NCBI RefSeq assembly: GCF_963675165.1
Contig: NC_087383.1
Location: 3,936,979-4,000,978, forward strand
Source: Halichondria panicea
Lineage: Eukaryota; Porifera; Demospongiae; Suberitida; Halichondriidae
DNA length: 64,000 bases
Reading direction: 5' to 3'
Shown here piece after piece: positions 45,297 to 55,782 of this stretch (position 1 is its first letter; every line of letters starts with the position of its first letter). Under the pieces are notes generated by a model, which saw only the letters and a list, made by a program, of their open reading frames with translations, was not told where the DNA came from and did no database searches. A program made the position numbers and the translations under genes.

Positions 45297-46172
45297 ATGG
45301 GGGGAGTGGTTGGGATGTACAATGAGAGGCATTGTGTGTGTGTGTGAGGTGTGTGGGGGGAGAGGGGTTGTGTGCAATGTGTGTGTATGTGAGGTGTGTG
45401 TGTGGGGGGAGAGGGGTTGTGTGAATTGTGTGTGTATGTGAGGTGTGTGGGGGGGGGAGGAGAGGGGTTGTGTGCATTGTGTGTGTATGTGAGGTGTGTG
45501 GGGGGGAGAGGGGTTGTGTGCATTGTGTGTGTATGTGAGGTGTGTGGGGGGGAGGGGTTGTGTGCATTGTGTGTGTATGTGAGGTGTGTATAGGGGGAGA
45601 GGGGCTGTGTGCATTGTGTGTGTATGTGAGGTGTGTGGGAGGGAGAGGGGTTGTGTGCATTGTGTGTGTTTGTGAGGTGTGGGGGGGAGAGGGGTTGTGT
45701 GCATTGTGTGTGTATGTGAGGTGTGTGGGGGGGGAGAGGGGTTGTGTGTGTATGTGAGGTGTGTGTGGGGGGAGAGGGGGCTGTGTGCATGTGTGTGTAT
45801 GTGAGGTGTGTGTGGGGGAGAGGGGTTGTGTGCATTGTGTGTATATGTGAGGTGTGTGTGTGGGGGGGGAGAGGGGTTGTGTGCATTGTGTGTGTATGTT
45901 AGGTGTGTGGGGGGGGGGCTGTGTGCATTGTGTGTGTATGTGAGGTGTGTGGGGGGGAGAGGGGTTGTGTGCAATGTGTGTGGGGGGAGAGGGGTTGTGT
46001 GCATTGTGTGTGTATGTGAGGTGTGTGGGGGGGAGAGGGGTTGTGTGTGTGTGTGTATGTGAGGTGTGTGTGGGGGGGGAGAGAGGTTATGTGCATTGTG
46101 TGTGTATGTGAGGTGTGTGGGGGGGACAGAGGTTGTGTGCATTGTGTGTGTGGGGAGAGGGGTTGTGTGCAT
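45297..46172 (-). repeat. CA-rich minisatellite array 2' (inverted)
   Basis: Same unit as array 2, on the minus strand, about half its length (876 against 1,746 bp). The difference is a loss of units, in keeping with unequal exchange. Confidence 0.95.
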
Positions 46173-46186
46173 TGTGTACACAGCCA

Positions 46187-46400
46187 AAAATCCACGGGTC
46201 CGTTTCAGGCCGTTGGTTGAAAACGGGCCGTTACGGGCCCGTGAACGGCCTGTATACAGGATGTAGCCTACCCACGTCCTGTATACAGGCCGTTCTCACG
46301 GGCTGTAAACAGGACGTTAGCCCACATCCTGTTTACAGCCCGTGGATACGGGCCTGTATCAGGGCGTAGCACCCACGTCCTGTATACAGGCTGTTGCAGC
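46187..46400. repeat. Nested palindromic repeat, CCTGTATACAGG motif
   Basis: GC-richer than its surroundings. CCTGTATACAGG or close forms occur four times, and GGGCCGTTACGGGCCC and ACGGGC/GCCCGT steps alternate with ACCCACGTCCTG in about 60-bp periods. Each unit can fold. Present only in the right arm. Confidence 0.7.
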
Positions 46401-46850
46401 TGTAGCTTATGCGCATGCGCTAGCTTGGGGCAGGATGACGTCACCTGACTACAAAAAGAGAATGAGACAGACAGCTCTGAGAAAAAATCCTGCTGCTTGT
46501 CACAAGAGGAGCTGCTGGTCCAAAAAGACAACTTGAAGAGGACTATACACTATTAGTCTACCTGTGAACAAAAAAGGTGAAGCTGTAGCAGCATGTTATT
46601 ATGTTATATTATTTTTATTGAACTTTCTCATAGCAGTTTGTGTTCCTCTAGTTCCACAGCTATTTCAAATCTGTAGTGAATTTGACCTCTAGTGTAGTTG
46701 GCAGCAAAGGTCTGTAAATTTCACCTCTACTGTATGTTTATAAATTCAGGTTTGCACGTTGTTATGGACTTTTGAAGTTGGAACACTGGTCAATTTTACA
46801 AGGTAAACGTTTCGTTTTGCTTCTTCATTTAAATTATCCTCCTTCCAGTT
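46401..46850. other. Arm-specific stretch, no gene seen
   Basis: Unique sequence separating the palindromic repeat from the conserved unique segment. No exon or element boundary that I can support. Confidence 0.4.
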
Positions 46851-47327
46851 AGAACAGTTACAGCTGTCAAGTATGAGAGCTAGCTACTTCTCCAAACAGC
46901 TAGGTTCTACTGGAAGCTATAACCTTTGACCAGACTCGCCCACCACCAATATTCAGCAGCTGCCGTTTTCAATTTGCATTGCACAAGTCTACCAACACTG
47001 CTCTACCTCTGAGCCACAGCTTGACTAGAAACACAGAGCAAGGATTGAACTGCAGTGTTTCAGGCTCATGAACATGTAATAAGTAGCTTAGACTGCTAGC
47101 TAGCTCAGGTCAATATGACAATAACACAAAACATAGTCTACAAACCTTTTTGCGTGCTGTATTGCTATTTTACTGTGTACAAATTGTCAAGATGATTCAA
47201 AAGTTGAATAGTGCTTGTAGGAAGTAAAAATATGAGCCATATTCCATACTTCCCTGGGGGAAGTAAATATGGCTCATATTCACTGGAAATCGCCTAGGAT
47301 ACGGAGTGAATCAGTAAATAACTATGT

Positions 47328-49690
47328 AAGGTGTGTGTGGGGGGAGAGGGGTTGTGTGCATTGTGTGTGTATGTGAAATGTGTGGAGGGAGAGAGAGGTT
47401 ATGTGCAATGTGTGTGTATGTGTGTGTGGGGGAAGAGGGGTTGTGTGCATTGTGTGTGTATGTGAGGTGTGTGGGAGGGAGAGGGGTTGTGTGCATTGTG
47501 TGTGTATGTGAGGTGTGTGGAGGGAGAGAGGGGTTGTGTGCATTGTGTGTGTATGTGAGGTGTGTGGGGGGGGAGAGGAGTTGTGTGCATTGTGTGTGTT
47601 TGTGAGGTGTGGGTGCGTGTGTATGTGAGGTAAGGGGGGGGAGAGGAGTTGTGTGCATTGTGTGTGTATGTGAGGTGTGTGTGGGGGGAGAGGGGTTGTG
47701 TGCATTGTGTGTGTATGTGAGGTGTGTGGGGGGGGAGAGGGGCTGTATGCATTGTGTGTGTATGTGAAGTGTGTAGGGGGGAGAGGGGTTGTGTGCATTG
47801 TGTGTGTATGTGAAATGTTTGGGGGGGAGAGGGGTTGTGTGCATTGTGTGTGTATGTGAGGTGTGTGGGGGGGGAGAGGGGTTGTGTGCATTGTGTGTGT
47901 ATGTGAGGTGTGTAGGGGGGAGAGGGGTTGTGTGCATTGTGTGTGTTTGTGAGGTGTGGGGGGGAGAGGGCTGTGTGCATTGTGTGTGTATGTGAGGTGT
48001 GTGGGGGGGAGAGGGGTTGTGTGCATTGTGTGTGTATGTGAGGTGTGTGGGGGGGAAAGGGGTTGTGTGCATTGTGTGTGTGTAGGGGGGGGGAGAGGGG
48101 TTGTGTGCATTGTGTGTGTATGTGAGGCGTGTGTGGGGGGAGAGGGGTTGTGTGCATTGTGTGTGTATGTGAGGTGTGTGTGGGGGGGGGAGAGGGGCTG
48201 TATGTATTGTGTGTGTATGTGAAGTGTGTAGGGGGGAGAGGGGTTGTGTGCATTGCGTGTGTATGTGAGGTGTTTGGGGGGGAGAGGGGTTGTGTGCATT
48301 GTGTGTGTATGTGAGGTGTGTGTGGGGGAGAGGGGTTGTGTGCATTGTGTGTATGTTAGGTGTGGGGGGGGGAAGGGATTATGTGTGTATGTGAGGTGTG
48401 TGGGGAGGAGAGGGGTTGTGTGCATTGTGTGTGTATGTGAGGTGTGTGGGGGGGGGAAGAGGGGTTGTGTGCATTGTGTGTGTATGTGAGGTGTGTGGGG
48501 GGAGAGGGGTTGTGCGCATTGTGTGGGTATGTGAGGTGTGTGGGGGGGGGGAAAGAGGGGTTGTGTGCATTGTGTGTGTATGTGAGGGTGTGTGGGGGGT
48601 GTGTGGGGGGGAGAGGGGTTGTGTGCATGCATTGTGTGTGTTTGTGAGGTGTGGGGGGGAGAGGGGCTGTGTGCATTGTGTGTGTATGTGAGGTGAGGGG
48701 GGGGGGGGAGGGGTTGTGTGCATTGTGTGTGTTTGTGAGGTGTGGGGGAGAGGGGCTGTGTGTGTGTGTGTGTGTGTATTTGAGGTGAGGGGGAGGGGTT
48801 GTGTGCATTGTGTGTGTATGTGAGGTGTGTGGGGGGGGGAGCGGGGTTGCGCGCATTGTGTGTGTATGTAAGGTGTGTGGGGGGAGAGGGGTTGTGTGCA
48901 TTGTGTGTGTATGTGAGGTGTGTGGGGGGGACAGGGGTTGTGTGCATTGTGTGTGTATGTGAGGTGTGTGGGGGGAGAGGGGTTGTGTGCATTGTGTGTG
49001 TTTGTGAGGTGTGTGGGGGGGAGAGGGGATGTGTGCATTGTGTGTGTATGTGAGGTGTGTGGGGGGAGAGGGGTTGCGTGCATTGTGTGTGTATGTGAGG
49101 TGTGTGGGGGAAGAGGGGCTGTGTGTGTGTGTGTATGTGAGGTGAGGGGGGGAGAGGGGTTGTGTGCATTGTGTTGTGTGTGTATGTGAAGTGTGTGGGG
49201 GGGAGAGGGGTTGTGTGCATTGTGTGTGTGTATGTGAGGTGTGTGTGGGGGAGAGGGGTTGTGTGAATTGTGTGTGTATGTGAGGGATGTGGGGGGGGAG
49301 AGGGGTTGTGTGCATTGTGTGTGTATGTGAGGTGTGTGGGGGGGAGAGGGGTTGTGTTGATTGTGTGTGTATGTGAGGTGTGTGGGGTGGGAGAGGGGTT
49401 GTGTGCATTGGGTGTGTATGTGAGGTGTGTGGGGGGGGTTGTGTGTGTATATATGAGGTGTGTGGGGGGGGGGGGCTGTGTGTGTATATATGAGGTGTGT
49501 GGGGGGGGAGGGGTTGTGTGCATTGTGTGTGTATGTGAGGTGTGTGGAGGGGGAGAGGGGCTGTGTGCATTGTGTATGTATGTGAGGTGTGTGGGGGGGA
49601 GAGGGGTTGTGTGCATTGCGTGTGTATGTGAGACGTGTGTGGGGGAGGGGAGAGGGGTTGTGTGCATTGTGTGTGTATGTGTAGTGCGTG
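47328..49690 (-). repeat. CA-rich minisatellite array 1' (inverted)
   Basis: Same unit as array 1 on the minus strand, about 530 bp longer than the left-arm array. Long open frames on both strands are compositional. Confidence 0.95.
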
Positions 49691-50298
49691 TGTGGTCTAA
49701 CAGGGATAGGGAAATTAGCTTGTAGACCTAGGCGTGGAAAAACACGATAAACTCTTAAACCAACAGATATAACCAGACAATATTCATTGGAAAGTTAATA
49801 ATTTTCTGCTGATTTGGCATTTTTTACCAACAAATAATATCTAGTCCAGTACTAATTTAATGTACATAGATGCAGTGCATAATGTAGGCCATAATCTGTA
49901 CAGGTATACTGTACCACTTTTATCACCTGTTGTTTGTAGCACTCAAATATCTACTCCATCGGCACACTGCTCTGCTCCAACTCCTCACAGCGATCCAGTG
50001 CCTTCTTGAGCTCTTCCTCCATCACAAGTCTCTCTTGCACAGCAGACTGGGTAATAGATTGCATGGTGGTCATGTACACACACACAGGTATACAGATACA
50101 ACCATCACAACATCGTGGTAGTGGTACAGTAGTTATAGTTGCTTAAAACCCGATACACAATTTCAGTCAATCAATTTTTCCATGCCCCACAGAGACGTAA
50201 CCTATAGCTGTGCTCCATTTACCTCGGCTGGAAAAAATGTGAGTCAATTAGTGACTTTTTATGACATTTATTCCCGGAACTGAATCATAATAATATAA
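49691..50298. pseudogene. Module D, left part
   Basis: 49,930-50,120 is a further minus-strand copy of the coiled-coil exon (with a deletion in the CTGCAGTGGACG region). 50,130-50,290 then switches to the plus orientation and matches 30,555-30,715 of module B. A rearrangement junction therefore lies near 50,125. Confidence 0.5.
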
Positions 50299-53200
50299 CA
50301 CTGTTAAAAATGTGTTGCTATTGTAACACCCAAAAGTGGGGTAAAACCATTGTACCAAATATGGCACTCATATATGGAGTTATTACAGCACCAGATTTTA
50401 GTGTTATTAAAACACTCATTTTGGAGTTGTAACAGCATGAAAATGTGCTGTACTTGCACTTTCTTGGAGTTACTGCAACTCCAAACTGTGTGTAACTTTT
50501 ACAACTACACCTACAATGGTGTTATTAAAGCACTGGGGATGGGTGCTGCTGTTACTACAGGTACAGTTGTCATTGCTACTCTTCATGCAAAGCATAAAAT
50601 ATTGCATGCATGCTTATTGCACTTCTCGATAAGCTCATGCACTTGACTTAAATGACGTAACATAATTATAGCATGTGTATAATGATATGCATCACGATAG
50701 CATACAATAAAAGTATGAAGATATGTATACCTATAACCTCATAAAGTGTTTAATAACTACGACCACAATACACTTAGGCACCTTAAAAATAAAAAATAAA
50801 AGGGTGCCATGCAGACATGCACGTGGGTACTAAAATGTCAAAAACATAGTACAAGAGTTTCATAGAATGAGTCTACTTCATACACTTCTTTCTCTACGAT
50901 GACGAAGTAGTTCATTGATCCAGATTCAATAGCACTTTTTCTACCTTGAACGAACGTTGCATGTCATCCACCTGCATGTATATATTATGATGGGATAAGG
51001 ATGGGGCTCACAAAAACAGTAGGCAGTGATATAAGTGAGTAGGAGACAATTATTCAAATAAGCCGAAAGCCTAACACTTTAACAACTGTTGTCACCTCTT
51101 CCAAATATCCAGTGTGCATGCATTACTGTGTATAATTATATAATTATGTATGATGACAGGGTTATTCTCGTTATAATAAGCATATACCCCCCCACACAGG
51201 ATGAATTCAAGGGCAACAGAAGAATCTGTTCTCAAGTATCAAGTATTTGTAACTGTTTATGCATTACATACGTGGAGCAGCAGCTTGACAAATATCATTT
51301 GTACTGCATCCTTCTTCTTACAGTATTATCTTCAGAACTGAATAAAAAAAAATGTATGTTTGAAGATATGGGTTTCTATTTACCATTAGATTGTGACTGC
51401 ACCAGTGACTGCATAGTCTTCAACCAGCTCCTGTAGCTTAACATTGTTCTCCTTTGTTCGAATTCTTTCCAATTTTCCTCAAAAGTAAATCTATATAGGT
51501 ATCTTTTCCTGTAATTTCAAAAAATTCTATTACTACTGCAAACATTTACAGCTATATGCTTGAACACAATAATGATTAATAGTGAACTTACATAGACATA
51601 ATCGGTCAGTGGTGGATAGAAGGTAAGTATATACGCACATCTGTAACTGCTGGTCGATCATATCACTCCTGATAGCACCTTTGTTACGCTTTGTTTTTGG
51701 ACTATTCCTTTTAAAGAGCAGTGGTTTATCTTTGGACAGATGTTGAATCTCAATTTGCGACGCATATTCTTTAACCTCGTTTAAATAGCTCGACTCCATG
51801 AACCCTGCATGAAAAGAGTACCTATAGCTCTTACGATGCGATAATTTTGTAAGAAACAACCATTATCTTGTTGTCATTGGAAATTATAATTGGAAGACAA
51901 AAATTATAATTATGATGATTTGTATGCAAATGTAGATACGTGCGAAAAACCAGTCTGACAGGAAAGTGTTCCTAACGCTCAACATACATCTAACTGACGG
52001 ACACGTGCCCACAAAGCCCAACATATCAGACTGACAGACAAGTGCCCACAAAACCTAACATATCAGACTGACGGACAGCTGCCCACAAAGCCCAACATAT
52101 CAGACTGACGGACAGCTGCCCACAAAGCCCAGCATATCAGACTGACGGACAGCTGCCCATAAAGCCCAACATATCAGACTGACGGACAGCTGCCCACAAA
52201 GCCCAACATATCAGACTGACGGACAGCTGCCCATAAAGCCCAACATATCAGACTGACGGACAGCTGCCCACAAAGCCCAACATATCAGACTGACGGACAG
52301 CTGCCCACAAAGCCCAACATATCAGACTGACGGACAGCTGCCCACAAAGCCCAACAAGAATTATTATATAGTTACAATTATAGTAGTGAGTAGTAGACTT
52401 GCAGTCTGTCTATGTCAAGCTTTTTAGCACAACAATGGTTTTGCAGCAACTTACTCTATAGTTCCGAGTCAAAGCAGTGTGCCATCTTGCAGTCTAGTAC
52501 ATCTAGCAACTTAGTCCATGTAGTACCAGAGCACAGTACAGAGCTAGAGTTCCGAGTAGGCCTGGCGCCTTCGTACAGTTAAGGTGCACGCAGCTGTGTG
52601 CAGAGACTCTCATGCAGGCAGCTGTCTATCACAAGGTTCACGTGAGATCAGTGCTGCATGTCTACCACCCACGATTTTGTTTTGTTTATGTAGTCTTGGC
52701 TACCCAGTCTGTGCTCCGGCATCAATTAATTATGATCATATCATCAGTGTATGCCCTTGCATGGAAGAGGGGAGGGGTGGGAGCAAAGTAAGAGTTAAAT
52801 TTGCAGGGCAACTGTACGAGTAGAAAGAACACACTATAAGCCAGCTACTTTGCTAATACAGGATGTATGATTTTTCAGACGATTGAATTGTTAATAATTA
52901 TTGTTGGGCATTAATTTGTCCGTTAGCGTGACATGCACATAGTCTAGTCCTCAATAGATGTTGCAACTTCAAACACATAGTTACAGTAACTAATAATGAT
53001 AACTAGTACTGGTTCATCACATAAGTTCAGTATAAATACTGAATAGCTAAAATATTGCCGGTATACTTGAAAAGTGCACTAATTTTTTCTTGGAAAGTTC
53101 CTCACAGGGCCGATTGTTCCGTCATCAGTACAAGTGTGCTGCTTCACCCCTGTATACATAATTACGCATGTGATTAGAATTTATACTGAATAAGTATAAT

Positions 53201-53664
53201 AAATAAGGTGACTATAATTATAATCTACTTGCATGCTTGAATACAAAGGTATAATAATTATACCAGATTCAACTATTTTAATGGAACGGGTTTGTTACTA
53301 TATAAGCAACTATTTATTTACACATGCAACTACATGAATCATTATAGACTGGCCTTGATTTGCATGCAGGTGATTTGTAGAGGTGCTTACATTGCACCAT
53401 GTATAGTGCTACAATCACACAATTCTTATTTGAGTAACACCATCTGGTGTATAGTTAGAGTAGTATGATTTTAACAACTAGGTAAGTGCATGCACAACAC
53501 TGTTTAAAATGTTCCACAAGCACTTTTAAGTGTATAATAGCACCCTTTATTGTTCTAGTAACACGTAGCAGTTACGACTGCACTCTTAGTGTTGTGATAG
53601 CACCATTAGGTGAGTGTTGGCATAGCACTTTGGGTGCTATTGTAACTACGCATTTTTAACAGTG
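50299..53664. mobile_element. 3.4-kb CACTG...CAGTG element (CACTA/EnSpm-like, non-autonomous)
   Basis: Ends CACTGTTAAAAATGTGT and ACGCATTTTTAACAGTG are inverted repeats with one mismatch. Subterminal repeats (GTGTTATTAAAACACT, GGAGTTACTGCAACTCC, TAGCACC types) crowd both ends, as is usual in CACTA elements. The paralogous module B has no insertion at 30,707-30,715 (ATCATAATATGACTCTCACT). No transposase is recognisable inside; a 37-bp satellite lies at 51,989-52,354. The target duplication is not clean: 7 extra bases (AATATAA) remain on the left. Confidence 0.65.
51989..52354. repeat. 37-bp tandem repeat, about ten copies
   Basis: Unit CAGACTGACGGACAGCTGCC CACAAAGCCCAACATAT. The first two copies are more diverged than the rest, which differ at one or two bases. 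It lies inside the CACTG element. Confidence 0.95.
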
Positions 53665-53692
53665 ATATGACTCTCACTGTTCCCCCCCCACA

Positions 53693-55085
53693 GAGGGTTC
53701 TTCCTGCGAGCATCGACAGTGGACTTCCCGGACAGATAGCTGGGTATCGACGCGTACTCTGACGTGATTAAACCAATCATCTGCATCAGTGTCCATGGAG
53801 ATATGCCCCACCCACTCTGTGAGTCTCCACCTATGTACTGGAGAGTGCATAGCAGATACTAACATACTTGTGTTGTGTGCTTAGATCTTTAATACGGGCT
53901 GTCTATATACTAAATAGAATATAATTATGCTTTCAATTCCTGCGTACATTGGTGTGTCACGGTATTGATGTTAAGAGATTCGTATGTCTCTTGTCATTGA
54001 TGTACTATTCTGGGAATCTCTCTACTATGATCAAACAACATGATAATCATCGACATGTGCTCTTAACCCTTTCCCCGCTTTAGCCGACTATAGTCGGCAT
54101 GGCTACTGATAAATTTCAAAAAATCGTTGTGCACACTGTGTTGGAGCTATGCACACACTGCAGGTACCAGCACATGCGCATTGAGCTGCTCTTCCTTGTG
54201 GTATTTTTAATATTTTGCTTCGAGGTACGGTTCGATCAGAATTGTCGAAAGAAAAGTGACCGTTTTATAATTGCTACAAGATCTTTGTAGTACAACCTCA
54301 GGGAGGTTCTAGGGAAGCTAGAGAGTGAGAATATAGATGCCTATGGCCTTGTAGAGTGAGAGGACAGTGACTGGGATCATAGCTAGGTAGGAAGCTTCCT
54401 TTCAGAGGTCAAGCTAAAAAGAAAGAGCCTGAGAATCCTGAGGAAGACGCACTTGAGGTGGACCATCTTCCTGAACCTGGTAAGTCACTATAGAGTAGCA
54501 TTTGTAGTCTTGATAGCTTCACTATAGGTTTGTTTAGGCTAGTTAGTACAACAGTGGACATCATGAGCCACCATTAAACTTATAAACCTGTGTGTAGGTG
54601 AAGAAAATATTTCCCGGGAAAAGGGTGTCTGCCGATAGAACCTCAAATACAAGTTTCTGCAGATCCTGATTGAGTCCTGAGTCAGCCATGTCACCGTGAG
54701 AACATTCTGAACACTTATATCATGTGTTCAGTCACTTCGTAACATCACACAATATTGTTTGTGTACATAATTATAAATTTTTGTTAACAATTGTTATTTG
54801 TGGGGTGGTGGTTGGTTGCTAGGCAACAATGATGATTCCATGAATGCGACAGGTCCGGTTCTACCTGTGGAACTTTGTTACAAGTGTTTTTAATATACGG
54901 TTCATGAGTTATAAATTTTTTAAACAAAATATGCGAATATTCACTTTTAATTAAAGCAGGGAAAGGGTTAATATTATTGCTCTTGTACGTACTTTGTCTA
55001 GATTCTACTACTAATCTATTTCAGTGTGAGGCCATTGACTTATTTTATGCCTCTATGTGTAACGTTGAGTGCTATGTTAACAACA
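53693..55085 (+). pseudogene. Module D, right part (IQGAP-associated exon and intron)
   Basis: 53,693-53,820 is a stop-containing copy of the exon at 13,919. The following intron matches module B (30,860-31,225) until GTTAACA(ACA)CTC at about 55,085, where similarity ends before the IQGAP C-terminal exons. It is interrupted by the TTAA-flanked insertion. Confidence 0.6.
54067..54967. mobile_element. piggyBac-like insertion (TTAA target, CCCTTTCC ends)
   Basis: 901 bp with 16-bp inverted ends (CCCTTTCCCCGCTTTA; CCCTTTCCCTGCTTTA on the other strand), flanked by TTAA at 54,063-54,066 and 54,968-54,971. Module B at about 31,090-31,095 carries the empty site with one TTAA. Both TTAA and CCCTTT ends are hallmarks of piggyBac elements. 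An acidic, DSDWDHS-like stretch near 54,365 could be a remnant of a transposase N-terminus, but no intact gene is present. Confidence 0.8.
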
Positions 55086-55450
55086 CTCTCTCAACTATTT
55101 TGACTTGGTCTCAAGATAGCCCATAGAAACCCCTCAAACAATAACTATAGGCTGCTTAAAGTTCAATAAAAGTGTCTCTTTGGGGGGTCCTTTGTTTCAC
55201 AGTGTGTTTTTTAGTTATTTACATTTTGGGGGTATGAACAATCAGCACTTTTTTGAAACTGCTTGTTCACATTGTAGTGGATTTGTGAGTGTTGTTGAGT
55301 TCAATAGTGTCATTTCCTGGGACCCCAGTTATACCTTGGTGCTCAATACTATTCAAATTATAGGCCACTTTTTTCTTCATAATTACATCAACAATCTGTG
55401 GTTGTACTGATTTGAAAAATTTATCAATACATGGGTCCCTAGATTTATCA

Positions 55451-55694
55451 TGGCCCACGTGTGGGTCCTTGGTTGACAATGAACTGTGCGAGTGAAGACC
55501 AAGGACCCACACGTGGGTCCTTGGTATGTTAATAAATGGTGCTGGTGAAGACCAAGGACCCACGTGTGGGTCCTTGGTTGACAATGAACTGTGCGAGTGA
55601 AGACCAAGGACCCACACGTGGGTCCTTGGTATGTTAATAAACGGTGCTGGTGAAGACCAAGGGCCCACGTGTGGGTCCTTGGTTGACAATGAAC
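55451..55694. repeat. Array of 26-bp palindromes centred on CACGTG/ACACGTGG
   Basis: Five copies of a palindrome of the form ACCAAGGACCCAC..GTGGGTCCTTGGT alternate with two different spacers (TGACAATGAACTGTGCGAGTG and ATGTTAATAAAYGGTGCTGG types), giving a two-palindrome supercycle of about 106 bp. Four cores are complete. Open frames across it are repeats of THVWVLGL/KDPHVGPW and are not considered coding. Confidence 0.85.
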
Positions 55695-55782
55695 ATAATT
55701 ATGCTAGAGTACATGCATGCATGCAAAGTTAATAAGTTAACAGAAGCAAGTACAACACTAAATAACTGTTACACAATGTAGT

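Larger units (their letters stand above)
44595..49690. repeat. Right arm of the large inverted duplication
   Basis: Reverse-complement counterpart of 25,580-30,528. Order here: MITE copy 6 (44,675-44,884), coiled-coil exon on the minus strand (44,909-45,062), G-rich array 2' (45,297-46,172), arm-specific insert (46,187-46,850), unique segment (46,850-47,325), array 1' (47,328-49,690). Confidence 0.85.

Noticed and set aside
45220-49725. Long Cys/Val/Gly-rich and His/Thr-rich open frames in the inverted arrays
   Set aside because: They are the reverse-strand images of the same minisatellites; no splice or start context and no conservation of frame between arms.
55267-55689. 140-codon minus-strand frame with KDPHVGPW repeats
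   Set aside because: It is a reading of the palindromic array; the repeated peptide differs by frame on the two halves and has no known relative.
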